A stretch of DNA of 64,000 nt from Pseudobacteriovorax antillogorgiicola (GCF_900177345.1 NZ_FWZT01000031.1:1-64000), one strand, 5' to 3'. Positions 37,117-46,146 are shown, counted from the first letter of the stretch. Notes: generated by a model from the sequence alone, not told the origin. Made by a program: numbers and translations.

Positions 37117-38738
37117 TATAACCTCCCCCGAGAGTTTCGATACTCCTTGCGAAAGGAATCAACAAAATTGTACAAATGTAGATGCCAAGGATAGACTTCT
37201 AGAAGATCAGGCTGCTCTTGTAGCCAATCGTGCCCTAACATAATGTCTGCCTTGCGGAGATACTCAAGCTGCGTCAGAAGCATCGGTGACACTTCTTCAA
37301 ATCGAGCTGCAAAGTCCTCTTCAGAGCTCGAAGCTAACTCTTGATTGCTGAGATAGGTGGAATAGGAAAAGTGAGGAATTAGGGTTTTAGCTAAACCCTT
37401 CATTACTTTTCGCGGCAGCTTATGAGGTTTGACTTGATCCTCTTGAACCAGAGTCACCGTAGCACTAGCCACATCCTGCCCGGAAATAGTATACGTCCTA
37501 CTTTCAACTTCTTGAGCTAGCTCATTAAAGTTTAGACATTGGAATGACACGACGCGAGATAGTAGATGCTCTCGTGGCCGCTCGTCATAGCCACCAAGAT
37601 ATGCAAGTGAATCCTGTCTTTGAAGAACATCGTTGACATCGCTCCAAATACCATGATCTTTCAAAAACTCCTCGGGATTGGCTGACAGTCTATCACAACT
37701 ATCAGTATCAGCAGCCCAATGAATCGCAAATTCACGACAGAATCCAGCTGCTGGTTGATGCCGATCATTGAACAGGAGATGGGCGTAGGAGAATTCAAAG
37801 TTCTGACTGTTGTAGGTGTCCCAACCGTGTTCAAGGCGAATCGTATGAGGCAAGTCAGAATACTTTTGTAAGCAGTAGTTCGATTCAGTCAACTCGCGGA
37901 ACCTTTGCTCTAAAGATTGGGGCGGCTTAGCCAAGTTTGTAAAAATATGATGAACGCTATGGGGACTAGCCTCCATGGAGTGTTGCTGGGCCTTGACCAA
38001 CTTATCAAGATTAGCAGTTTTCTCCTTGAAGTCTTTGACTTGATCACTGACAGAATTTTCGTTCAGCCAAAGATCGAAATTTTGATAAACTGTTTCTAAC
38101 TGGCGGTAGGTAAAATGAAGGAACGGTTCATCCTTCTGCCTCTTGTAGCAAATTCCATCTTCCCCCTCTTGCTGATCTTTCTTCGTTTCACAGTCACCCA
38201 AAGAATCGCTATAGCCAAGCTTGTAAGCACGAATGACAAGCTCACAACCTGGTGGCACCTGTTCTTCAGCCTCTGCCTCGTCATCTTCATCAGGGCAGTA
38301 TTGATTGTTGGACTCTTCGAAATAGCGTGGGGCATCAGCCATCAAGATCAGCGTCCGGCTGTTGACAACTAGCATTGTGATCAGAAAGAAAGCTGGAAGT
38401 AGCAAAGCTTTCTGCAACCACAGAGGAAGCTCTAAGGCGGGTCGCCCACGATTCTCAAACAGGGAAAACTCCAGACGGAAGATATTCAAAAGAACAACTT
38501 TTCCTGGCAGTTCTTGCCCTCGTTTCAAAATTGAAAAGCCAAAATCACTGGCTCGTCTTTGCCCGAGAAGACGTCCACAAATGTCTGTAAATAGTAAGGT
38601 CAAACCACCAATGACAGTCAGGGTTAATGGTTGCAATCGTTCGATGTATGATAGTTTAAACAGATCCAAAGCCCAACCCAGGCCTAATAAGGCAGCGAGA
38701 AGGGTGAGAATCGTGATAGTTCTAAGTCCAATTTTCAC
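37116..38738 (-). CDS. Membrane protein with Cys-rich periplasmic domain, 3rd gene of the stator-like operon
   Basis: 540 aa, GTG start 3 bp after the stop of the MotB-like gene. Three TM segments (about 7-26, 36-56, 105-130) put the large C-terminal region in the periplasm. This fits its eight Cys (148, 165, 183, 197, 289, 334, 348, 401), an even number suited to disulfides. The first periplasmic loop has an acidic run (DEDDEAEAEE). No family is recognised and no catalytic motif is visible. It is not similar to ZorC, despite the similar length, in having N-terminal TM helices. The stop overlaps the next start. Confidence 0.8.
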   Translation of the reverse strand: MKIGLRTITILTLLAALLGLGWALDLFKLSYIERLQPLTLTVIGGLTLLFTDICGRLLGQRRASDFGFSILKRGQELPGKVVLLNIFRLEFSLFENRGRPALELPLWLQKALLLPAFFLITMLVVNSRTLILMADAPRYFEESNNQYCPDEDDEAEAEEQVPPGCELVIRAYKLGYSDSLGDCETKKDQQEGEDGICYKRQKDEPFLHFTYRQLETVYQNFDLWLNENSVSDQVKDFKEKTANLDKLVKAQQHSMEASPHSVHHIFTNLAKPPQSLEQRFRELTESNYCLQKYSDLPHTIRLEHGWDTYNSQNFEFSYAHLLFNDRHQPAAGFCREFAIHWAADTDSCDRLSANPEEFLKDHGIWSDVNDVLQRQDSLAYLGGYDERPREHLLSRVVSFQCLNFNELAQEVESRTYTISGQDVASATVTLVQEDQVKPHKLPRKVMKGLAKTLIPHFSYSTYLSNQELASSSEEDFAARFEEVSPMLLTQLEYLRKADIMLGHDWLQEQPDLLEVYPWHLHLYNFVDSFRKEYRNSRGRL

Positions 38739-38741
38739 AAT

Positions 38742-39341
38742 TTACTCTTCATTATCAAAGCGATTCACCGTTCGATCTTCAATAGTGATTCGACGATTCT
38801 TAGATTTCAAACCTCTCAAGATCTCCCGTTGTTCCTTAGAGATCTTTCCTTTAAACAGTGGAACTTCTTCCACCGGAGAGTTGTCTGCATGGGTACATAT
38901 CACAGCATGCTCACTGAGACCTGGATTATAACGCTGAATTTCCTGATAGGCTGATAACGCCCGTCGGTATCCTAGATCAATATTTTTTGACTTTTGGCCA
39001 TCGTTATCAGTATGCCCGTGGATTACAATCATTCGTTTAACAACACCATTGTCATCGAAACCCAGAACACCATTACCATCTTGATCCCGAAACAATTTTC
39101 CAAGGACATCCTTACCCTCACCTGAAAGGCTTGCCTTACCAGGAGAGAAGAGAACATCACCAGGTAGATTGATCAATCGAGTGGTGACATCGCCAATGGT
39201 ATCGCTGATGCCATCGTCTGCACCCGGACTCAAAGACCAGATGATAACGAAGAAAACCATGATATTGGTCATCAAATCCATGTAGATCACCTGCCAAGAT
39301 GGATTCCGACCTTTTCTGCGTCGCAGATTTACTCGACTCAA
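38742..39341 (-). CDS. MotB/OmpA-type stator subunit
   Basis: 199 aa, TTG start overlapping the previous stop by 4 bp (TTGA) with GAGGTAGAG upstream. A basic N-terminus precedes one TM segment, SWQVIYMDLMTNIMVFFVII, with Asp22 at the position of the proton-carrying Asp of MotB/ExbD/TolR. The periplasmic part is OmpA-like: VLFSPGKASLSGEG, VIHGHTDNDG, NIDLGYRRALSAYQEI and NRRITIEDRTV, which form the peptidoglycan-binding fold. It should anchor the complex to the cell wall and pass the ion through a channel with the MotA-like partner. Confidence 0.9.
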   Translation of the reverse strand: MSRVNLRRRKGRNPSWQVIYMDLMTNIMVFFVIIWSLSPGADDGISDTIGDVTTRLINLPGDVLFSPGKASLSGEGKDVLGKLFRDQDGNGVLGFDDNGVVKRMIVIHGHTDNDGQKSKNIDLGYRRALSAYQEIQRYNPGLSEHAVICTHADNSPVEEVPLFKGKISKEQREILRGLKSKNRRITIEDRTVNRFDNEE

Positions 39342-40156
39342 ATCTCTACCTCGACTTCATTCTTGTTTTCGATGATCACTTTGATAGCTTGACAAACAGT
39401 TTCATAATCATAGTCAAGGGCTTTGAGTCTTTGATCAAAGCGCGATCCCACGATCTTATAGACTGACGAGAAGACCGCACCGTAAAGTGTTGTCTTAAGA
39501 GCTAGAGCAAGCTGGGGAGTCAGTGATTCAATAGAAACGTTGGCACCTAAGCCATCAAACATGGCGATCAAACCTATGATAGTACCGATCAAACCGAAAA
39601 GTGGCATGGCGTCAGCGACAAACTCAAGGTTTGCATGAGAGTAGTCATAAAGCTCATGACACTCGGTATAGTATGAGTGGGCAACGAATTCTGCATATTC
39701 GTAGTCCTTACCATCTTTTGCCAATCGTTGGATGTCTCTAGTAAAGGGATTATCAGGAAGGCGAATAACTTCACCCTCAGCAACGGGACCAATTTTGATA
39801 TGGCCTTGCTTATTCTTTTTAATGGAAAGGGCCTTATTGAGGGCATCGTTGGTTTCTACTAGACATGCGGCTTTTTCGATCACATGACGACTTGAAAAGA
39901 AAACCGTAAACGATGAAAGAAAGATCTTCACCACATCTGTTCCCGCTACATAGACCATAAGGCCAACGGAGATAATCGCCATCGATACAAAGTAGTTCTC
40001 CGTAACGAAGAAGACGATCGATAGAAGTAAGAGCCCTACAAACCCTAAAAGCCCCACAACCCCGGCACCAGCACCCTTCTGGTTCACTCCCAATTTTGGT
40101 GCCTTAACTACTGCGCTGACAGCTGTTTTCTCTGCAGAGCCATTAAACTTAAACAT
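39338..40156 (-). CDS. MotA/TolQ/ExbB-type stator subunit
   Basis: 272 aa; AAGGAT lies 5 bp before the ATG. Four TM segments: about 30-50, 54-78, 185-212 and 222-243. The cytoplasmic loop between TM2 and TM3 is helical. The last two TMs carry the family pattern DAMPLFGLIGTIIGLIAMFD and LALALKTTLYGAVFSSVYKI. Together with the MotB-type protein it would form an ion-driven 5:2 rotary or force-generating complex. The N-terminal 25 residues contain a basic soluble segment. It is the first gene of the operon, so the whole set is named after it. Confidence 0.9.
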   Translation of the reverse strand: MFKFNGSAEKTAVSAVVKAPKLGVNQKGAGAGVVGLLGFVGLLLLSIVFFVTENYFVSMAIISVGLMVYVAGTDVVKIFLSSFTVFFSSRHVIEKAACLVETNDALNKALSIKKNKQGHIKIGPVAEGEVIRLPDNPFTRDIQRLAKDGKDYEYAEFVAHSYYTECHELYDYSHANLEFVADAMPLFGLIGTIIGLIAMFDGLGANVSIESLTPQLALALKTTLYGAVFSSVYKIVGSRFDQRLKALDYDYETVCQAIKVIIENKNEVEVEI

Positions 40157-40528
40157 GATGTATCCTTCATTGAACTTAAGGTGACGACCACAGGCTACGA
40201 TGCAATTTGCGAACCGCCTGACAAAGCCTTTAGATTATTATATAAAGATATGTTATTATTAGGTTATTTCACCTCAAGTTTTCGTGTTCCAATTGATCCG
40301 AAAGCCAGAACGTTTCTTCAAATGGCGTCTGTCTGAAAAATCAACACCTCGAAAATACGCCTTGGTAACCTTCAAAATAATGCAGCCTAGTGAAGTCTTT
40401 TCAGTTCTTTTGGACTAGAAGGTTTCCGGTCGTCTTTGTACTTCCTCGAAATGGGGAACCTTTTCGATTCACAGCTCGGCAAAATCTGCCGAAACCCCGA
40501 ATGAAAAATTAATTCGTGAGGGGATACC
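40157..40528. other. Intergenic region upstream of the stator-like operon
   Basis: 372 bp between the divergent stator-like operon (minus) and the pentapeptide-repeat lipoprotein gene (plus). On the minus strand TATAATAAT occurs at about 40234-40246 in an AT-rich block, a possible -10 region, but no good -35 precedes it. No gene or strong hairpin is visible. Promoters for both operons must lie here. Confidence 0.4.
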
Positions 40529-41581
40529 ATGGATTTAGTCATGCTCAGGCTGAGCGCTCAGCCTTTATCAATGATTTTGTTAAGCTTTGTAATCAGCAGC
40601 TGTGGTAAGGCTGCGTTTCAATTTAAGGCAAGTCGGGCCCAAGATGCTACGGAACGGCCTTCGGAAGGCCAATCCATTCCAAGACAGTTGCCACCTATCT
40701 TATCCCAAGAAGAACGTGACACGGTCGAACCTCAGGAAACTAAGGTGACGATTATCATTGAAGAAAGCCCCGTAAAAATCAGTAAGCCTCCAATGCACTT
40801 AGATGAGCCAGATGTTGAGGCTGAAATCGTGCCATACCCGCCGCACCCCTTCCAAAAACCTGATGATGACCACGAAGACGATGAACTTCCGCTGGGTAGC
40901 TTATGTCATGATATTCAGAAAAACCTGTTCACCGCTTGTGAACAAAGCCCGTTGTTTTTCGGCCCACAGCTAGTGTTTGAAAATCTAAACCTCTCGCGGA
41001 CATGGCTGTCTCAAACCAACTTATCTAGGAGCATTTTGCGTCTTTCGAACCTTCAGGAGTCTTGTGGGCAAGGGATTCAATTAAGCGGTGGTTTGCTAGC
41101 TAACAATAACTTTTACCGTTCCGATTATAGGGGTGCAAACTTCTCTAGGGCAAGTATTGCGAAAAGCAACTTCAGTTCTAGTTTGCTAAGCCAAGCAAAT
41201 TTCAGCGATAGCCAAGTTGAGGAAGCGGACTTTAGCGGGTCATGTTTGAATCAGTCCAATTTTTCCGCAGCTCAACTCAAAGGTCAGATCAATTTTAGTG
41301 GTTCAGATCTCAGCGGCACAACTTTCGCGGGAGCTTCTTTTAGCCTAGGAATAGACTTTTCTGCAGCTCGGCTTCAGGGTGCAAACTTCCAAGGTGCTAC
41401 CTGGCAGCCTAGTTCTAAAGCTACAAGTTTTAACATAAATTTCGCCGACGCAGATCTTAGAGGTGCTAACTTTCTCAGGAGCGATGTTACAGGGCTCAAT
41501 TTCTCTGGGGCGCAGCTGGAAGGAGCAACCTGGACTGATGGCCGCATTTGTTCAGAGCAATCCGTAGGTGTTTGCCGCTAA
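40529..41581 (+). CDS. Lipoprotein with pentapeptide repeats
   Basis: 350 aa; GAGGGG lies 5 bp before the ATG. Lipoprotein signal ending VISSC (Cys25). A low-complexity Pro/Glu-rich linker spans about residues 30-125, with acidic DDDHEDDE. From about 150 to the end are pentapeptide repeats of the A(D/N)FxG type (ANFSRASIAKSNFSSSLL, ADFSGS, ANFQGA and so on). They fold into a right-handed quadrilateral beta-helix. Function of such surface helices varies (adhesion, DNA mimicry in cytosolic ones); here lipid anchoring implies an envelope role. It is the only gene in its unit. Confidence 0.88.
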   Translation: MDLVMLRLSAQPLSMILLSFVISSCGKAAFQFKASRAQDATERPSEGQSIPRQLPPILSQEERDTVEPQETKVTIIIEESPVKISKPPMHLDEPDVEAEIVPYPPHPFQKPDDDHEDDELPLGSLCHDIQKNLFTACEQSPLFFGPQLVFENLNLSRTWLSQTNLSRSILRLSNLQESCGQGIQLSGGLLANNNFYRSDYRGANFSRASIAKSNFSSSLLSQANFSDSQVEEADFSGSCLNQSNFSAAQLKGQINFSGSDLSGTTFAGASFSLGIDFSAARLQGANFQGATWQPSSKATSFNINFADADLRGANFLRSDVTGLNFSGAQLEGATWTDGRICSEQSVGVCR

Positions 41582-41833
41582 CCGAGTGGTCTTCTAACCA
41601 GTTCGTGAGTCCATCCTGGCAAGAATTGCAACACACTTGTCAGGATCGGCTTCACTCTCAATTTTTTTTGAATTCTTGATCTATTAAGATGCTCACCTAA
41701 ACTCTACAGCTAGAAACATATTCCGATTACAATTCGATCAGGTCACTCCCAATCTATAGAAAGCAGAACTTTAGCAAGGGCACATATCTTGCGGTGGCTC
41801 TTGTGTTCAAAACTTGTCGATGGAGGCAACCTC

Positions 41834-43189
41834 TTGATCCAGCTATTAGTTTCGTTTAGTATCGGCTTCTTATTAGCAGGAATTTTTGCCTGCACGACTA
41901 AGACCCGTGAAAGCAATCAAAGAACGGTGGAACCACCTGCCAGCTCCGAAGACCTTAACCAAGAGGACTCGATACCAAAGATGGATTCAGGAGGTGTACC
42001 ACCAAGCGAATCACCTGAGGAGGATGAAATTAGTTTTTCTCATACTCGGGGAACAAAGATTATCGATCACAATGGTCGAGAAGTTTTTCTGAACGGTATC
42101 AATCTCGGTAACTGGCTCGTTTGGGAAGGTTATTTGATGATGGACGACTTTAAGTATCGCACCCACACCCAGTTTTTTAACTCTCTAGCGACTGCGCTCG
42201 GGAGTGTAGAACGCGCTGCTGAATTTGAACACCAATGGCGTCTTAGTTATGTTGATGAGAGAGCGATTCGTGAGCTTGCTGACTTAGGATTTAATAGTGT
42301 CCGGGTTCCATTTAACTATAAGCTTTTCTGGGATGGTACTGAACTGACAAATGATGGCTTTCAATACATCGATCAACTTCTTACGTTCTGTAAGACTCAT
42401 GAGATCTATGTGCTCCTGGATCTTCATGGTGCTCCCGGGTATCAAAATCCGGGGGATCATGCCGATAACCATCTTTCGAATGAATTACAACCCAGAGAAT
42501 CTGTTCAATTCTGGGATGACGACAACGTTGCCTTGACTGGCAAGATCTGGCAGCACATCGCTCGATACTATCGAGATGAACCTTATATCCTCGGCTATGA
42601 CTTGATCAACGAACCGGTGCCCCAGGCTGGACGAGAATTTGAGCTTCTACCATCACTGATAGCAATAACGAAGGCGATTCGAGAAGTCGACCCTAATCAT
42701 GTCATCGTCGCCGAGGGCAGCTGGTGGGCTTCTGATTTAACAAAACTCGACTGGCTCGATCCCCAGGTTCAACAGGAGACAGGAGTAAGAGCTGCTTGGG
42801 ACCACAATCTGATCTATCAGATTCACCACTATGGCCCTGCTGAGGAAACCTTCGGCCGGGAAGAAATCACAAATCGACTCAATATACCTTTGATTATTGG
42901 TGAGTTCGGAGAAAGTGACAACGGCAATCTACGAGCCATTGCAAACTGGGCTGGCGAATCACTTGCTGGGGCGTTTCCTTGGTCTTTCAAAAAAATGTCT
43001 CATGACAGGACTCTGTGGACAATTCCAAGCAACGTTGCTTACGAAAGAGTCAAAACCTTTATCAATGACGGCGGCTCGCCCCCGATTGATGCCTTCGATG
43101 ATATGATGCGTTTTGCTCGTGAGAACATACGCAATGGGCATCCATCCCATATTTGGCACCAGGACTTCTATGATGCTGTAAAGCCATAG
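41834..43189 (+). CDS. Secreted GH5-like glycoside hydrolase (lipoprotein)
   Basis: 451 aa. TTG start with GGAGG 7 bp upstream, which also gives a proper lipoprotein signal ending GIFAC (Cys20). An earlier TTG at 41789 gives a longer, poorer signal. After an acidic linker the catalytic domain (from about residue 75) starts FLNGINLGNWLVWEGYL, then LGFNSVRVPFNY, LLDLHGAPG, DLINEPV with the acid/base Glu and IIGEFGES with the nucleophile Glu. This is a GH5 clan-A hydrolase, resembling exo-1,3-glucanases and endoglucanases. It probably degrades beta-glucan outside the cell, as does the nearby GH16 enzyme. Confidence 0.9.
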   Translation: MIQLLVSFSIGFLLAGIFACTTKTRESNQRTVEPPASSEDLNQEDSIPKMDSGGVPPSESPEEDEISFSHTRGTKIIDHNGREVFLNGINLGNWLVWEGYLMMDDFKYRTHTQFFNSLATALGSVERAAEFEHQWRLSYVDERAIRELADLGFNSVRVPFNYKLFWDGTELTNDGFQYIDQLLTFCKTHEIYVLLDLHGAPGYQNPGDHADNHLSNELQPRESVQFWDDDNVALTGKIWQHIARYYRDEPYILGYDLINEPVPQAGREFELLPSLIAITKAIREVDPNHVIVAEGSWWASDLTKLDWLDPQVQQETGVRAAWDHNLIYQIHHYGPAEETFGREEITNRLNIPLIIGEFGESDNGNLRAIANWAGESLAGAFPWSFKKMSHDRTLWTIPSNVAYERVKTFINDGGSPPIDAFDDMMRFARENIRNGHPSHIWHQDFYDAVKP

Positions 43190-43232
43190 CTTGCAATTGA
43201 ACTGACCTACAGCATCATTCCATTTTTAAGAT

Positions 43233-44792
43233 TTACTGTGTGATAACTGGAAAGAACTCCGGTACCAACTGGCTCAAACCAGCTGTGATTGCGGGAACTC
43301 CTGAACCAGTAAACGCTTCGCCAATGAAGATCAGACCATCCTTACCTTGTAATGACGACCAAGCTTCAGACCACGAAACGGGATCAATGGGAATTGCTGG
43401 AAAAGGATACCGTCTCTGAGCTATCTTCTTAGTCAACTCAAAACCTAGGGTTGAGCGAGCATAATCCTCTACAGAAGCATAGGCTTGGTCGATATTTACC
43501 TCCGGAGACAGTGTGTATGTTCCAACGAAGATCACATCCCGGCGGTGGCGCTTCTGCCAAAAGAATGGTTTAACAGCACTACCCAATTCCGGATTTAATA
43601 GGTCGATGCTTCCAAGACCAAGAGATTCTGGCCACCACGCAGCCTGCTCTGGCAGCCCAGCATTGTCATAGCCGCTAATCTCTGCAAGATACACATCATT
43701 GGGTGGAGTCCGATTAATGGCGGTTTCTAGTATCTTTTTCCGAGGCCCGTCTGGTAAGAAGTGCATGGCGGCTCTTGGAGTTGTTGCAGCCACCACCTTG
43801 TCAAACTCATAGCTTCCTTTTGGAGTTTGAACCTGCCAGTAGCGGCCCCCCTCTGCTTCCACTAAATTTAGGGCCGTAACAGGTTCCGACAGCTTGATGC
43901 GAATCCTTTCCCTTGCAACAAGCTTCTTCCAAAAGGTTTGATAGCCCTTCTGAAAGAACCACCACCGTTGACTACCTTTACCTTTGTTAGCAGCAAATAA
44001 GGAAACGATGTTATCGGCTGTGTTAGGAGGTAGATCATTGACGCCAAAACCCAAGCTTTTCAGCACCCGAACAACCTCAACCGGGGTCCAATAAAATCCA
44101 CCAGCGAGGCCTCGCGGAGCGTTTGAAAGCGAGCTAGGCCCTGCACCAAGTGCATCAGCAGTATAAGTAATGAGGTGAGTAAAAGCGGGGATACCGAGCC
44201 TTTGCCCCCAATCGTAGATGCTTTCATCGGGTTGATGAGCATCGCTGATTCCACATGTCACACTATCGATACCATTGGCGATGCAATAGGCCCATTGCGA
44301 CATTAGATCCAAGCCCTTCAGCAGCTGGCGCTTTAACTCATGAGGTTCAAAGGATTGATGAAATGTATTCAATGGACTTAAAGTGTTAGCTGGAAGATTC
44401 AGTGTTTCAAAGTCTACAGCAGGAACCAGTTTTGCCTTAGACCGATCGATCATTTCTTGCAATAGAGGCTGGATACCATCACCAGATATGGAAGCCCCAG
44501 GCACAAACATCGTCGCCATATCGTAGGCCTTCCCTTTCACCCACACCGTCTGCGCCACCCCTCCCACAGCATCAGCCTTTTCAAAAACAACTACATTTCG
44601 ATAGCCCTGTTTTTTAAGGAGATAGGCTGTCGTGAGACCTGATGCCCCAGCCCCAATGATTGCAATTCTAGGTTCTGAAGGCTTCTTATCCGCCGCCATT
44701 GCTGGAAAGCACAAACTGCTGAGAGCAATAGTACATGTCACATGACGTACTATACGTTTTAATATGAAAGACATATCATTTCTTATCATCAT
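43233..44792 (-). CDS. Exported flavin-containing amine oxidase family protein
   Basis: 519 aa. A signal peptide (FPAMAADKK) precedes a Rossmann FAD fold, RIAIIGAGASGLTTAYLLKK and VVVFEKADAVGGVAQTV. The C-terminal FAD contact (GLIFIGEAFTGSGVPAITAG) fits amine oxidase/phytoene desaturase relatives. The substrate is unclear. FAD enzymes are usually folded in the cytosol, so Tat-type export would be expected, but there is no obvious twin-Arg in the signal; it reads RRIVRH-like only weakly (KRIVRH). Two ATG codons precede the signal; GGGGGAATG supports the first. Confidence 0.82.
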   Translation of the reverse strand: MMIRNDMSFILKRIVRHVTCTIALSSLCFPAMAADKKPSEPRIAIIGAGASGLTTAYLLKKQGYRNVVVFEKADAVGGVAQTVWVKGKAYDMATMFVPGASISGDGIQPLLQEMIDRSKAKLVPAVDFETLNLPANTLSPLNTFHQSFEPHELKRQLLKGLDLMSQWAYCIANGIDSVTCGISDAHQPDESIYDWGQRLGIPAFTHLITYTADALGAGPSSLSNAPRGLAGGFYWTPVEVVRVLKSLGFGVNDLPPNTADNIVSLFAANKGKGSQRWWFFQKGYQTFWKKLVARERIRIKLSEPVTALNLVEAEGGRYWQVQTPKGSYEFDKVVAATTPRAAMHFLPDGPRKKILETAINRTPPNDVYLAEISGYDNAGLPEQAAWWPESLGLGSIDLLNPELGSAVKPFFWQKRHRRDVIFVGTYTLSPEVNIDQAYASVEDYARSTLGFELTKKIAQRRYPFPAIPIDPVSWSEAWSSLQGKDGLIFIGEAFTGSGVPAITAGLSQLVPEFFPVITQ

Positions 44793-44799
44793 TCCCCCG

Positions 44800-44823
44800 T
44801 TTCATGTCACTCCCGACATGAAA
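44800..44823. promoter_or_regulatory. 9-bp inverted repeat upstream of the amine oxidase gene
   Basis: TTTCATGTC (44800-44808) and GACATGAAA (44815-44823) are perfect complements separated by 6 bp. They lie 8-31 bp upstream of the minus-strand start codon. Farther upstream TTTAATATT occurs twice (44829-44837 and 44845-44853), 16 bp apart. Either could be a regulator site; the repeat near the start codon could also hide the translation start in mRNA. Confidence 0.4.
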
Positions 44824-45030
44824 TAATATTTAATATTGACAATGTTTAATATTTTTAATGGCATTCGCAGAATTGTAAACTAAATTAATCTTTACCAAAA
44901 GGGGCGACGTTAGACACTGAACCGCATGTTTTTGCAGCTAGGCTGCAAGTACTAGCGCCATAGCTCGCAGAAATTGCAAGCAGACCGATCCTGCAGTATG
45001 AAATGACTTCCGAACTGTAGGAAGGAGTGA

Positions 45031-45888
45031 ATCATCAAGCCAAGTAATGACACATTCATCGCCTATCCAGGCTACACTGGCATCTACCCAGGCTATACAC
45101 TAGAGATCGACGACCGCTTCCAAGAATTCAATGAGAGCATTTGGACCACTGGCGATGGTAGCTTCTACGAAAACTTCGTGCGTTTTTGCGATCGTGGGGT
45201 TGTCTTCGAAGGAGACGGCTATTTACGTCTTCGTATTCAAAAGGAGTTCATGTCGGATAGCTATTCCCAGGCAGAGCTGGGCTACCCCGGAGATCGCCTT
45301 TACTCGGGGGGCGAAATAAGAACCCGTAAAAAATATCGCTATGGTCGCTGTGAGGTCCGCATGAAAGCACCTCACGAACTCTCTGGTTTTGTACAGTCAG
45401 TCTTCACCTTCCACTATCCTAAATTGCCGGTTTGGGACGAAATCGACTGGGAACTCCAGGGGCGACACCCCGACCGTGCTGCAAGCAATATGATCGTCGG
45501 CAAGTATGCTAAGGAATGGGCTGACACCCGTGATTTTGGTTCTTACGAACACGAAGTCTCTCTGCCTCACGGTAGCTTGATCAGCGACTGGCACGTCTAT
45601 GCCTTTGAATGGACTCCAGACTTCATCAAATGGTACATTGATGGCCATCTTATGCGCACACTGACACGGGGCGCCCTCCATCCACGCGGCTGGATTCCAG
45701 GAGATGACTCGCCCTTTGGTGGCCAAAGCAGCGAGATTATGATGAACTTCTGGTTACCAAACCCTGAAATCATGGCTGACTTTGGTGGCTGTTGGAATGA
45801 GGCTGCTTTTGATCACGGCCGGAGTGTCGATGCCACATATGATTGGTTTCGATACTATTCACTCGATGCATATCAACCGAAGTCATAG
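45031..45888 (+). CDS. GH16-like glycoside hydrolase with no canonical start codon
   Basis: The frame is open from a TGA at 45028 to 45888 and encodes a GH16 beta-jelly-roll enzyme. RFQEFNESIWTTGDG near its start belongs to the fold; GEIRTRKKYRYGRCEVRM, the catalytic DEIDWELQG (Glu, Asp, Glu) and DWHVYAFEWTPDFIKWYIDG follow. No ATG, GTG or TTG lies in frame before GTG 45178, which would cut the domain's first strand. A strong GGAAGGAG (45020-45027) is 6 bp before an ATC at 45034, so initiation at ATC is possible. Alternatives are a lost start codon or a base error. No signal peptide is seen. Activity: probably laminarinase- or carrageenase-type beta-glycanase. Confidence 0.75.
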   Translation: MIKPSNDTFIAYPGYTGIYPGYTLEIDDRFQEFNESIWTTGDGSFYENFVRFCDRGVVFEGDGYLRLRIQKEFMSDSYSQAELGYPGDRLYSGGEIRTRKKYRYGRCEVRMKAPHELSGFVQSVFTFHYPKLPVWDEIDWELQGRHPDRAASNMIVGKYAKEWADTRDFGSYEHEVSLPHGSLISDWHVYAFEWTPDFIKWYIDGHLMRTLTRGALHPRGWIPGDDSPFGGQSSEIMMNFWLPNPEIMADFGGCWNEAAFDHGRSVDATYDWFRYYSLDAYQPKS

Positions 45889-46146
45889 AAGCATCCAGAG
45901 AATGCATAGCTAGGCCCATACATGTCACTTAGGCACTCAATTAAAACTCCAAAGATCGTTATTCTAAGCTGAAGTTGAATGGATACAATCGAAATGCAGT
46001 GTCGGGCGTATTCTCTCGTATTCGAACGCCCATAAAACTTCGCATTTATCTTTATCCTACAATAATCACCGAATTGAGCTTGAAAGCACTCAATAACATA
46101 GCTAATACTTGATCAGCGAGGGCTTCGATTACAACAGGGTTTTCTT

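Noticed and set aside
34396-40156. Zorya anti-phage system
   Set aside because: MotA/MotB-type pair and gene sizes are suggestive, but no helicase or nuclease motif is found, the MotA-like protein lacks a long tail and the other two proteins are membrane proteins with periplasmic domains.
43172-43216. GATGCTGTA/TACAGCATC inverted repeat at the end of the GH5 gene
   Set aside because: The loop is long and the first arm lies in coding sequence; termination is possible but not supported.
45178-45888. GH16 gene starting at GTG 45178
   Set aside because: The GH16 fold starts earlier (RFQEFNESIW), so the coding region must include the upstream codons.
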